From assembly GCA_900549995.1 (NCBI GenBank), contig URQQ01000005.1, positions 1-64,000 on the forward strand: 64,000 bases of DNA, in the 5' to 3' direction. The DNA comes from an uncultured Lachnospiraceae bacterium. GTDB taxonomy: Bacteria > Bacillota > Clostridia > Lachnospirales > Lachnospiraceae. Positions 36,406-44,099 of the stretch are shown here, piece by piece (the stretch's first letter is position 1; each line of letters opens with the position of its first letter). Below the pieces are notes generated by a model. That model saw only the letters and a list, made by a program, of their open reading frames with translations, ran no database searches and was not told the origin of the DNA. Both the position numbers and the translations under genes were made by a program.

Positions 36406-36642
36406 TTACTCTATATGCACCTTTTGGACTTTCTTATCATTTTCTGCTTCTGTAAAATGTTCATCTGCCTTTTCTTTTGACTCTGATTTTATGGCACTGC
36501 AAATACACTCTATCATCATTTTCTTTAACTCATTTTCAATCACTTCCAAATGTGCTGATACTTTCGGCCCAATCAGAGACTGAACCGCCAGGCGCTCATA
36601 ATGATATGCATCATAAACTCTCTTCTTCATTTCCCTATTCAT
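36406..36642 (-). CDS. Small protein between two ArsA-type ATPases (78 aa)
   Basis: A charged, mostly helical protein (MNREMKKRVYDAYHYERLAVQ, then LIGPKVSAHLEVIENELKKMMIECI) with an acidic/lysine-rich end. It lies 27 bases after one ArsA gene and 26 bases before the other, so it is probably co-translated and may be a partner or client-adaptor. GAGGAGAATTAA precedes the ATG. No family recognised. Confidence 0.65.
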   Translation of the reverse strand: MNREMKKRVYDAYHYERLAVQSLIGPKVSAHLEVIENELKKMMIECICSAIKSESKEKADEHFTEAENDKKVQKVHIE

Positions 36643-36669
36643 TTAATTCTCCTCTTTTCGATGAAATAA

Positions 36670-37836
36670 TTACTTTCGCTCAAACTGCATATTTAGATAT
36701 TCCTGTTCCAACTTCGCAGAGGTAATTTCGTAAGCTCTTATAGAATCCGGCAACGGAATACTGCGTTTGAAATTACCAAGCTTTATCACAACGTCCGATG
36801 CCGACTGATACACATCCAATTCATCCTTTACCGCATATGGAATAGGAACCTTGAGAAGATATCCCCGTTCATTTTCACTGAATTCTTCTCTTGGTCCATC
36901 TGCCCTTGAAGCAAATACATCCCCTGTCAGCACATCTCTGCAAAGTCTGCCCACTGCATCCAATCCCTTAAGTTCTTCGTCATACCACCGTATATACCAA
37001 ATTGGCAGCCCCGCAAAACATTCTTCAAGCTGAATTACATATCTCCCCTGTATTTCCAGCCATTTATCAAAAAATTTATTATCAATATCTTTCGGCAGAA
37101 TCCTGTTAATATAAATTCCATCCACATTAAAATTATAAAGATTCATATACATATAATTACGCTTTGTCTCTTCTACTGCCATTTTCTCAGGAACAGCGAC
37201 TAACCGTATACTCGTTATCTCCCTGTCTTTTAAAAGTTCCTGCAATTCTACAAGTTTCAGGTACATCCGCTCAATATCGTTAATTGCTTGCCTGTTTGGC
37301 AGTTCTACTTTTAATAATTTCTTAGACACTGGTGCGAGAACTCTGATTGCCACTTTGCCAACTGGAAGAAATTTTTCCACATACCATGATAAAAGTTCCG
37401 GGAACTTCAATAATGAAAGTGTCTCTCCAGTCGGTGCACAGTCTACAATAATTCTCCCGTAGATTCCTTCCCTGTAAACCTCCGCGATTTTCAAAAGCGA
37501 AACCAGTTCTTCCATCCCCGGGATCATTCCAAAATCATCCATTCCAACCTCATTGTTCAGAGAAAACATCTTTTGCAGGCTCTCAGACATCTCGTGAAAA
37601 TCATGTTCCAGCACATATTCAGGATCAATCTCATACACCTCCAAATTCGGTATAATCTCAACCGGCCCTCTGCCAAGTTCCTTCTCGAACAGGTCACCAA
37701 GATTATGTGCCATATCAGTGCTTACAAGTAACGTTTTCACCCCCTCATTTGCACTTTTCACAGCATGTGCTGCCGCCGTACTTGTTTTGCCAACTCCACC
37801 CTTACCCGTAAAAATATAAATTCTGCTCATTCTCAA
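36670..37836 (-). CDS. ArsA/GET3-type ATPase with C-terminal Hsp20-like domain (first copy)
   Basis: A 388-aa protein with the same layout as its neighbour: deviant Walker A FTGKGGVGKTS, STDMAHNLGDL, IVDCAPTGETLSLLKFPE and a C-terminal Hsp20-like stretch (YLLKVPIPYAVKDELDVYQSAS to LEQEYLNMQF). The two ATPases are clearly paralogous but diverged, suggesting a heterodimer. Known relatives hand tail-anchored membrane proteins on (GET3) or drive arsenite export (ArsA); the client here is unknown. Preceded by a MarR-type operator at 37861-37881. Confidence 0.85.
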   Translation of the reverse strand: MRMSRIYIFTGKGGVGKTSTAAAHAVKSANEGVKTLLVSTDMAHNLGDLFEKELGRGPVEIIPNLEVYEIDPEYVLEHDFHEMSESLQKMFSLNNEVGMDDFGMIPGMEELVSLLKIAEVYREGIYGRIIVDCAPTGETLSLLKFPELLSWYVEKFLPVGKVAIRVLAPVSKKLLKVELPNRQAINDIERMYLKLVELQELLKDREITSIRLVAVPEKMAVEETKRNYMYMNLYNFNVDGIYINRILPKDIDNKFFDKWLEIQGRYVIQLEECFAGLPIWYIRWYDEELKGLDAVGRLCRDVLTGDVFASRADGPREEFSENERGYLLKVPIPYAVKDELDVYQSASDVVIKLGNFKRSIPLPDSIRAYEITSAKLEQEYLNMQFERK

Positions 37837-37860
37837 ACCTCCATTTTATTCAAATGATGA

Positions 37861-37881
37861 ATATTTCGATATTCGAAGTAT
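37861..37881. promoter_or_regulatory. Probable MarR operator before the first ArsA gene
   Basis: Inverted repeat with arms ATATTTCGA and TCGAAGTAT (one mismatch in nine) around a 3-base centre. The CGAAGTATTT half also occurs at the marR promoter. Confidence 0.6.
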
Positions 37882-37920
37882 TTGTTTTAAATTTTGCCAC
37901 TGCCTTTTGGCAGCAGCAAA

Positions 37921-38418
37921 TCATTCAATTATTATCTTTTTCACTTTAGGCTTTTCCTGCTTCTTATTATGCTCTTCTTTCAGAATTTCCATGAAACGGT
38001 TCAACATACGAAAGAAAATATTCAGTTCGTCCTCAGTAAACCCTTCCATCACTTTCTGGCCATAATACATGAACTCCTTTAAAAGAAGCTGAATCTGCTG
38101 CATCCCACATTCTCCAAGCCGAATTGTAACAATTCTTTTGTCCTCCTCGCTTCTCTGCCTGATCACCAGCTTCCGCTTCTCCATCCTGCTGACAATCCCC
38201 GTCGCCGTATTAAGCGGTACATTGATATACTCCGCAATACGAGTCATATTCACTTCCTTCTCCACATACAAAAGCCACAAGGCAAATATTTCATTCTTAG
38301 AACAATCCATCAACAAATTCTGCCAGATCTCCGGCGCCAGAAACTCCTTTATCTGATCCACATACCTAAAAATATAATCCTCAAACCTCTCATCATTATA
38401 ATTCATACGATTCACCAT
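37921..38418 (-). CDS. MarR-family transcriptional regulator
   Basis: A 165-aa winged-helix regulator: FALWLLYVEKEVNMTRIAEYINVPLNTATGIVSRMEKRKLVIRQRSEEDKRIVTIRLGECG contains the recognition helix and wing. The lysine-rich C-terminus (KEEHNKKQEKPKVKK) is unusual. It is the first gene of the ArsA unit, with its own promoter overlapped by likely self-operators, so it probably represses itself and the ATPase genes until a ligand or stress signal appears. Confidence 0.85.
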   Translation of the reverse strand: MVNRMNYNDERFEDYIFRYVDQIKEFLAPEIWQNLLMDCSKNEIFALWLLYVEKEVNMTRIAEYINVPLNTATGIVSRMEKRKLVIRQRSEEDKRIVTIRLGECGMQQIQLLLKEFMYYGQKVMEGFTEDELNIFFRMLNRFMEILKEEHNKKQEKPKVKKIIIE

Positions 38419-38422
38419 CTAT

Positions 38423-38472
38423 TTCATCCTTCGAAGTAATTTAATTCTACATCCGAAGTATTTATTTGTCAA
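38423..38472 (-). promoter_or_regulatory. marR promoter with overlapping operator-like repeats
   Basis: Minus strand: TTGACA (38467-38472), 17 bases, TAGAAT (38444-38449). Two imperfect copies of the operator seen at 37861 lie here: TTCTACATCCGAAGTAT (38445-38461, across the spacer) and TTCATCCTTCGAA (38423-38435, at the transcript start). Repression by steric block is the simple reading. Confidence 0.7.
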
Positions 38473-38474
38473 GG

Positions 38475-38726
38475 TAATTTGGGACGTAATCTTTTTTAAC
38501 TACACTACGTCCCAAATTGAGTTTTAACCTGTCCCTTTTTGCAAACTAACCTGTCCCTTTTTGTCACTTCCCGTCATAATTACCAAATTTACTATTCTTT
38601 TCCTTGATATTTCCGCGTAAACTTTGTATATATTTCAAATAGGGACAGGTTTAATTTCATTTGGGGACAGGTCTATTTGCAATTGGGGACGTAATCCAGT
38701 TCAAAAGGATTACGTCCCCAATTGCA
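38475..38726 (+). repeat. Palindromic repeat element, copy 2
   Basis: Direct second copy of 34972-35221, with the same end hairpins, CCTGTCCC and GGGACAGG boxes and central ACTTTGTATATATTTCAA. It begins three bases beyond the marR -35 box and ends before the MATE gene's promoter. Together the copies bracket exactly the ArsA-MarR transcription unit. The 390-bp gap 38419-38810 holds this element, the marR promoter and the MATE promoter, and no gene. Confidence 0.85.
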
Positions 38727-38810
38727 CAAACCTTCCCCCAGTAGTACAATAGTCTTAAGCAGCCAGCGTACTGATCTGCTTTATTTTATGGATAAATGGG
38801 GGATTTCAAC

Positions 38811-40169
38811 ATGAATCAGCCGGCTTCTAAAACTTTGATGACTGAGGGTGTCATCTGGAAGAAAATGTTGTTGTTTGCGTTTCCTTTATTTATCGGCAAT
38901 CTTTTTCAGCAGTTGTATAATACTGCGTATTCTTTGATTGTCGGTAATTTTCTGGGCAGCAACGCGCTTGCAGCGGTCAGTTCTTCGGGGAATCTGATCT
39001 TTCTTATGGTTGGTTTTTTTAATGGAATGGCGATGGGTGCGGGTGTTGTAATCGCGCGCTATTATGGTGCCCGGGAAATCGAAAATCTTCAGAAGGCGAT
39101 TCATACAACGATTGCGTTGGGGTTTGCTACCAGTATTTTTCTTACCATTGCAGGTGTAATTCTGGCTCCGCAGATCCTTGTATGGATGGGAACTCCTGCG
39201 GATGTACTTCCGCAGTCTGTCACGTATTTCCGGATTTATTTTGCAGGTTCCGTTGGATTTGTTATGTATAACGTATTTGTGGGCATTCTTCAGTCCGTCG
39301 GTGACAGCCAGCACCCACTGATTTATCTTGTAATATCCTCGATCATAAATGTCGTGCTGGATTTGTTTTTTGTCGCTGTTTTGCACCTTGGCGTCGGTTC
39401 TGCTGCTTTCGCAACGATCATTTCACAGATTGTCAGCGCCGTCCTTTGCATCAATCTCCTTCGGAAGGCACCGGAGGACTACCGTGTCCACATGCGTCAA
39501 ATCCGGTTTGACAGAATCATGCTGAAACAGATTATCAAAAATGGTGTTCCTGCCGGGTTCCAGAATTCTATCATTGCATTCGCAAATGTCATCGTGCAGA
39601 CTAACATCAATACTTTCGGAAAACTCGCTGTTGCAGGATGTGGTTCTTATTCCAAAATAGAAGGCTTCGGTTTTCTTCCGATCAATTGCTTCACGCTGGC
39701 ACTGACCACATTTGTGGGACAAAACCTTGGGGCTAAAAAATATGACCGCGCAAAAAAAGGAGCACGGTTCGGTATTCTGTGCTCCATCGGAATTGCTGAA
39801 ACGATCGGTATCCTGATCTATATTTTCGCCCCAGCATTAATTTCTGCCTTTAACAGTGATCCTCAAGTCATCGCTTTCGGCACCGCACAGGCAAGAACTG
39901 CTACCCTGTTTTATTTCCTGCTTACCTTTTCCCACTGTATTGCTGCGATCCTTAGGGGTTCTGGCAAATCCACAGTTCCAATGTTCGTAATGCTCGCCTG
40001 CTGGTGTATCATCCGCGTGACTTATATTACGGTTATTTTAAAATTTATCCCGGTCATCAATATGATTTTCTGGGCCTACCCATTGACCTGGTTTTTAAGT
40101 TCTGTTATTTTCCTGATCTATTACAAGAAGGCAGACTGGGTTCATGGATTCGAGAAATCCGGAACCTGA
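38811..40169 (+). CDS. MATE-family efflux transporter
   Basis: A 452-aa multidrug and toxin extrusion protein with 12 hydrophobic segments: FPLFIGNLFQQLYNTAYSLIVGNFLG at the N-terminus, GMAMGAGVVIARYYGA, VGILQSVGDSQHPL and CFTLALTTFVGQNLGAKKYDRA. It exports cationic compounds by Na+ or H+ antiport. The ATG at 38811 has GGGGGA 8 bases upstream; the ATG at 38796 has none. It ends in a terminator shared with the mutS2 3' end. Confidence 0.9.
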   Translation: MNQPASKTLMTEGVIWKKMLLFAFPLFIGNLFQQLYNTAYSLIVGNFLGSNALAAVSSSGNLIFLMVGFFNGMAMGAGVVIARYYGAREIENLQKAIHTTIALGFATSIFLTIAGVILAPQILVWMGTPADVLPQSVTYFRIYFAGSVGFVMYNVFVGILQSVGDSQHPLIYLVISSIINVVLDLFFVAVLHLGVGSAAFATIISQIVSAVLCINLLRKAPEDYRVHMRQIRFDRIMLKQIIKNGVPAGFQNSIIAFANVIVQTNINTFGKLAVAGCGSYSKIEGFGFLPINCFTLALTTFVGQNLGAKKYDRAKKGARFGILCSIGIAETIGILIYIFAPALISAFNSDPQVIAFGTAQARTATLFYFLLTFSHCIAAILRGSGKSTVPMFVMLACWCIIRVTYITVILKFIPVINMIFWAYPLTWFLSSVIFLIYYKKADWVHGFEKSGT

Positions 40170-40207
40170 TTCTGCCCCCGCTTTGTTAATTATTTGAAAT
40201 TTCTATA

Positions 40208-40252
40208 GTTATCGGTCGTAGTGCACTTCTAAATCCGGCCGATAACTTTTTT
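40208..40252 (+). terminator. Terminator of the MATE gene, inside the mutS2 3' end
   Basis: GTTATCGG and CCGATAAC (8-bp stem) followed by TTTTTT. The same bases encode the last residues of the minus-strand mutS2 product. Confidence 0.75.
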
Positions 40253-42116
40253 CCATCTTATGACGTGCTTTCCTATTCTCTACGGTATCAAAAATAATTG
40301 AGAAATCATAATCTTCAGGATATAAGTCTGCGGCAGAAGCTTTCAATTTCAGCCTTTTATAGTTTACTTCCACCTTCTCTCCATGAATCTGAACCAGAAC
40401 ATTTCCTCTGTCATCCGGCGGATTTACTACAATTCCGATCTTCTTCTCCGGCAGCACCGTCACACTGTCTCCCCTTACAAAAAGTCCGGTTTCTTTCCGC
40501 AGCTGCATCTTCTTCTCTTTTATAATCGAAGGCGATTTCCTCCTCTGCAGTTCTTCCTCTGCATTTTGTTCCAGTTCTTCCGGGATTTCTTTCTCCTCCC
40601 CATATGCCTTTTGCGATGCCACACGAAGCATACCCGCCGGCATTCCCAGGCGTTTGGCAATGTAAAGCGCACAGCTTTCTCCTGATTTCCCAACCTCCAG
40701 CCGGTACAGCGGTTTTAAGTTCTCTCTGTCAAATGCCATCCTTGCATTTAATATTTCTTCATGTTCCCCTGCATAGTTCTTAACTTCAGGGTAATGCGTT
40801 GTAGCAAGAAACATGCATCCGCTATTTCGCAGCTCCTCCAATATTGCCACCGCAATTCCCATTCCCTCCGCAGGATCGGTTCCTGACCCAAGTTCATCCA
40901 GAATTACAAGACTTTCACTTGTAACCTCCCGCAGAATATCCAGTACATTACAGATATGTGCCGAAAATGTAGACAGATTATCCGTGATGCTCTGGCCGTC
41001 TCCGATATCACACAGAACCTGGTTCCGCATGCAGATATCTGCCTCCTGACATGGCACATGAAGCCCACTTAAAGCCATCAATGTAAACAGTCCGGCAGTC
41101 TTGACCGCAACTGTTTTCCCGCCTGTGTTTGGCCCTGTAATAATAATTCCGCGTTGACTGTCCCCAAGCTTTAGATCAAGCGGGACACATTCCTCCTGAT
41201 TCAGCAGCGGATTTTTCGCTTTACAAAGTTTTAAATATCCTTGCGTATTTATCCCTGGTTCCACCGCATTCATATCTGCACTTAATTTTCCTTTTGCAAA
41301 TACAAAGTCAAGTTTCACCAATGTTTCCAAGTCTCTTTGAAATACTTCTTCCTGCTCCGCAATCAGATCCACCAGCGTGTACAGAATTCTCCGCACTTCA
41401 TTTTCCTCATCGATCTGCAGGATTTCCACTTTCTCCCGAAGTGCCGCAATCTGTTCCGGTTCAATAAAAACAGTGGCACCGGTCGCAGATTTATCCTCTA
41501 CGCTCCCCGGAATCTTCCCTTTGTACTCTTTCTTTACGGGAAGACATACTTTCCCGTTCCTTGTCACAACAAAACTCTCTGCCATATATTTTTTCTGGCT
41601 TCTTAAAATGGACTCTGCCTTTTGTTTTACCTTTTCTTCCGCTGTTACAAGATCCCGTCTCAGCTGCCTGAGAAGGCTGGATGCGGAATCCTCTACTTCA
41701 CCGCCGCGTATCGCCTGCTCGATCTGGAGTCTCAGTTCCTCTAACACTTCCAGGTTCTCACAATAATATGCGAGTGATATTTCTAAAACCCGCCCCCGCT
41801 CCAGATATGATTTCATCCGGGACACAGCAGCCAGGAATCTGCCAATCTTCTCAATCTCTTCTGCGGATAAAAGTTCTCCTCTTACTGCTTTGTCAATATC
41901 CCTTTCTATTCCATCCATCGCAGGAATCGGAGGCGTCCCAACCTTATCAAGCAGCTGTCTCGCCTGACTGGTATCTCTTATTTTCTTCCGCAGTTTTGAC
42001 TCTGAAAGCTCCGGCTTTAGATCACTGATCCTGGCTCTTGCCTGTTTTGAGTTTGCTCTCTCCTTAAGTTTTTCAATAATTTCTGTATACCCTGTAATAT
42101 AAAATGTTTTATTCAT
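40209..42116 (-). CDS. MutS2-family ATPase lacking the Smr nuclease domain
   Basis: A 635-aa MutS2-like protein. An N-terminal helical lever/clamp region (MNKTFYITGYTEIIEKLKERA, KEYKGKIPGSVEDKSATGATVFIEP) leads to the ABC ATPase: Walker A ITGPNTGGKTVAVKT, STFSAH, Walker B LVILDELGSGTDPAEG and TTHYPEVKNYA. Canonical MutS2 is about 780 residues and ends in an Smr endonuclease domain; this one stops after a short KOW-like segment (FVRGDSVTVLPEKKIGIVV). Relatives act in recombination control or ribosome rescue. The ATG at 42116 is preceded by GAGAGGAAAG. A structured RNA with terminator lies just upstream. Confidence 0.85.
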   Translation of the reverse strand: MNKTFYITGYTEIIEKLKERANSKQARARISDLKPELSESKLRKKIRDTSQARQLLDKVGTPPIPAMDGIERDIDKAVRGELLSAEEIEKIGRFLAAVSRMKSYLERGRVLEISLAYYCENLEVLEELRLQIEQAIRGGEVEDSASSLLRQLRRDLVTAEEKVKQKAESILRSQKKYMAESFVVTRNGKVCLPVKKEYKGKIPGSVEDKSATGATVFIEPEQIAALREKVEILQIDEENEVRRILYTLVDLIAEQEEVFQRDLETLVKLDFVFAKGKLSADMNAVEPGINTQGYLKLCKAKNPLLNQEECVPLDLKLGDSQRGIIITGPNTGGKTVAVKTAGLFTLMALSGLHVPCQEADICMRNQVLCDIGDGQSITDNLSTFSAHICNVLDILREVTSESLVILDELGSGTDPAEGMGIAVAILEELRNSGCMFLATTHYPEVKNYAGEHEEILNARMAFDRENLKPLYRLEVGKSGESCALYIAKRLGMPAGMLRVASQKAYGEEKEIPEELEQNAEEELQRRKSPSIIKEKKMQLRKETGLFVRGDSVTVLPEKKIGIVVNPPDDRGNVLVQIHGEKVEVNYKRLKLKASAADLYPEDYDFSIIFDTVENRKARHKMEKSYRPDLEVHYDR

Positions 42117-42182
42117 TGTATTTGCTTTCCTCTCAGTTTTCATTTTGTTTAATTCCACAATACGAAAAGGATGGAGAATAAT

Positions 42183-42461
42183 AAAAAAACCTATGCAACA
42201 GCCATAACAGGGCATGCTACATAGGTATCTATGTCTATATAAATGCAGTATCTGTCATGGATTCCGGTAAATGGGCAGACTCATCCCCTGGGGCTCTCTG
42301 TCAGCTGGAAGTTTCTTAAGGATCCTCCCTTTCCAAGGTACGCTCATCGGATCGAAACAGCACCTGTACCCACAGATCTCTTCTCATTTACCATATACAT
42401 AGATTAATTATTCTCCATCACAAATACAATTAACAAAAAATTTCCTCTCTTTCAAAATCAC
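42183..42461 (-). ncRNA. Structured RNA / attenuator leader before mutS2, class unknown
   Basis: An approximately 280-nt minus-strand transcript is bounded by a good promoter and a terminator (ACCTATG/CATAGGT stem, then TTTTTTT at 42189-42183). Inside, ATCTATGT (42404-42397) pairs with ACATAGAT (42234-42227) and GGTAAATG with CATTTACC (42392-42385 and 42273-42266), closing a domain with GGTAC/GTACC and TGGAA/TTCCA substems. ACATAG(42234-42229)/CTATGT(42224-42219) is an alternative hairpin using one strand of the closing stem and one of the terminator. That is the layout of a riboswitch-type attenuator, 66 bases before the mutS2 ATG. A free-standing RNA such as a 6S-like RNA is the alternative. 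I cannot match the core to a known class. Confidence 0.55.
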
Positions 42462-42468
42462 TGCCCTT

Positions 42469-42497
42469 AATATATCAGATGAATCCGTTCATGTCAA
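42469..42497 (-). promoter_or_regulatory. Promoter of the structured RNA / mutS2 leader
   Basis: Minus strand TTGACA (42492-42497), exactly 17 bases, TATATT (42469-42474). Back to back with the MFS promoter. Confidence 0.75.
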
Positions 42498-42508
42498 ACA
42501 AAATATTG

Positions 42509-42537
42509 TTGGAAAATATACCCCTCTGGTTTATACT
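42509..42537 (+). promoter_or_regulatory. Promoter of the MFS exporter leader
   Basis: TTGGAA (42509-42514), 17 bases, TATACT (42532-42537), placing the start of the RNA near 42544, about 32 bases before the leader-peptide ATG. Confidence 0.65.
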
Positions 42538-42575
42538 GGTATTATCTGTAAGTTAAAAGAAAGGCGGTATCCCCT

Positions 42576-42614
42576 ATGAAACTTTGTATTGTATCCGCTC
42601 CATGTAAAGTCTGA
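42576..42614 (+). CDS. Leader peptide of 12 residues (MKLCIVSAPCKV)
   Basis: ATG-to-TGA with AAAGGCGG about 9 bases upstream. The stop codon lies inside the 5' arm of the following terminator hairpin, and codons 8-11 form the 5' arm of the competing hairpin. This is the usual arrangement of ribosome-sensing leader peptides before antibiotic-resistance genes. Too short for domain evidence; the call rests on position. Confidence 0.6.
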   Translation: MKLCIVSAPCKV

Positions 42615-42675
42615 TTGACGGACGAATTTACATGGAGACGAATTGAAATCGTCCGGTCAGACTTTGCATTTTTAA
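42598..42675 (+). promoter_or_regulatory. Attenuator with alternative hairpins before the MFS exporter
   Basis: Antiterminator: CTCCATGTAAA (42598-42608) pairs perfectly with TTTACATGGAG (42627-42637). Terminator: AAAGTCTGA (42606-42614) plus GGACGA (42620-42625) pair with TCGTCC (42649-42654) plus TCAGACTTT (42657-42665), then GCATTTTTAATA. The first hairpin traps the 5' arm of the second in its loop, so they exclude each other. A ribosome stalled early on the leader peptide would favour readthrough. Confidence 0.7.
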
Positions 42676-42711
42676 TATTCCATTCAAATATTAAAAAGGA
42701 GCAAAGTTATC

Positions 42712-44004
42712 ATGAAAAAACAAAATCATTTATTTCAAGGGTTACATACATTTATACTCTTATGGTCGACTCAGGCCTTTTCTACACTCGGAAGTTCCAT
42801 GACGAGTTATGCACTTATTCTCTGGTCATACCAGCAAAAGGGCTCGGCGCTTACCACCGCACTGCTATCCGTCTGTTCTTATGCACCCTATGTGCTGCTC
42901 AGTATCTTTGCAGGTGCCCTGAGCGACCGGTGGAACAAAAAATATACAATGCTGGTCTGCGACAGCATGGCCGCTTTAAGTACGGTTTTTATTCTCGTAC
43001 TTTTGCTGACCGGACACCTGCGGATCTGGCATCTGTACCTGATCAATACATTGAACGGATTAATGAATACTGTACAGCAGCCAGCCTCAGACGTTGCTGT
43101 CAGTCTTCTGACTCCCCAAAATCAGTATCAGCGTGTCGGAGGGATGCGGTCTTTTTCCAATTCCCTTGTCACCATTCTCTCTCCGGTAATTGCTTCTACG
43201 ATCTTCGCATTCTGGGGACTCACTGCTGTAATTGCTTTCGACCTTCTTACATTTACAGCCGCTTTTATAACACTGGCATTTTTTATTAAAATTCCAGATC
43301 AGATTCGAAAAGAAGAAGATAAAGAACCATCGCTTCTGAAAGCCTCCAGGGAAGGACTAAACTATCTAAAGTGCAACCGGGGCATTCTCGGACTGATTCT
43401 GTTTTTGTCCGCAATTAACCTGACTGCGTCTATTTATAACGCTGCCCTTCCCGCAATGCTGCTATCACGAAACGGCGGAAGCCCCTCTGCGCTCGGTCTT
43501 GTCAATGCCTGCAGCGGACTGGCAAACCTTGCCGGAAGCATTCTCATTTCATTTGGGCGTCCACCCAAAAGCCGTGTCCGGGCCATCTGTAACTCCCTGC
43601 TTTTTTCCATGAGCACAGAGAACTTCTTCCTGGCACTTGGCCAAAGCACACCCCTCTGGTGTCTCGGCGCCATTCTGGGGTGGATATGTATTCCGGTGAT
43701 GAATACGAACCTGGAGGTGATTCTTCGTTCCAATATACCAATTGCCCTGCAAGGCCGTGTCTATTCTGTCCGCAATGCGCTACAGTTTTTTACGATCCCT
43801 ATCGGATATCTGCTGGGCGGGATCCTCGTCGACAAAGTATTTGAACCATTTATGGCAGTCAGACCAACAGGAAGTATTTTTCTTCAAATACTGGGAAGCG
43901 GCAAAGGCTCTGGCGCCGCCCTTTTGTTCCTGCTGCTTGGTTTCATCGGAAGCACCACCTGCCTCTTATTCCGGAGAAATAAATACATCTGGGAGCTGGA
44001 ATAA
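42712..44004 (+). CDS. MFS exporter of the macrolide-efflux (Mef/DHA3) type
   Basis: A 430-aa major-facilitator protein with about 12 hydrophobic segments. The N-terminus FILLWSTQAFSTLGSSMTSYALILW, the motif A loop GALSDRWNKKYTMLVCDSMAA and NTLNGLMNTVQQPASDVAVSLL match the DHA3 drug exporters that include Mef. The substrate is not known; macrolides, lincosamides or pleuromutilins are candidates because of the leader-peptide attenuator in front. AAAAAGGAGC precedes the ATG. Followed by a strong terminator. Confidence 0.82.
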   Translation: MKKQNHLFQGLHTFILLWSTQAFSTLGSSMTSYALILWSYQQKGSALTTALLSVCSYAPYVLLSIFAGALSDRWNKKYTMLVCDSMAALSTVFILVLLLTGHLRIWHLYLINTLNGLMNTVQQPASDVAVSLLTPQNQYQRVGGMRSFSNSLVTILSPVIASTIFAFWGLTAVIAFDLLTFTAAFITLAFFIKIPDQIRKEEDKEPSLLKASREGLNYLKCNRGILGLILFLSAINLTASIYNAALPAMLLSRNGGSPSALGLVNACSGLANLAGSILISFGRPPKSRVRAICNSLLFSMSTENFFLALGQSTPLWCLGAILGWICIPVMNTNLEVILRSNIPIALQGRVYSVRNALQFFTIPIGYLLGGILVDKVFEPFMAVRPTGSIFLQILGSGKGSGAALLFLLLGFIGSTTCLLFRRNKYIWELE

Positions 44005-44023
44005 TACCGGCATGCAAAAGGAG

Positions 44024-44067
44024 AACCCGCCTGCGGCGCATATCTCACCGCAGACGGGTTTCTTTTT
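44024..44067 (+). terminator. Terminator of the MFS exporter gene
   Basis: AACCCGCCTGCGG pairs with CCGCAGACGGGTT (one mismatch), then TTCTTTTTC. Confidence 0.88.
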
Positions 44068-44099
44068 CATGATATTCATTTTGCCGCACATCTAAACTC

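Noticed and set aside
35222..37836. Arsenic resistance operon
   Set aside because: No ArsB/Acr3 pump, ArsD or ArsR is present; the ATPases carry Hsp20-like tails and are controlled by a MarR-type gene.
42183..42461. SRP RNA, T-box or cobalamin riboswitch as identity of the structured RNA
   Set aside because: The GGTGCTGTT stretch resembles SRP RNA, but the GGAA tetraloop region is missing; no T-box TGGNACCGCG or cobalamin core was found. The class stays open.
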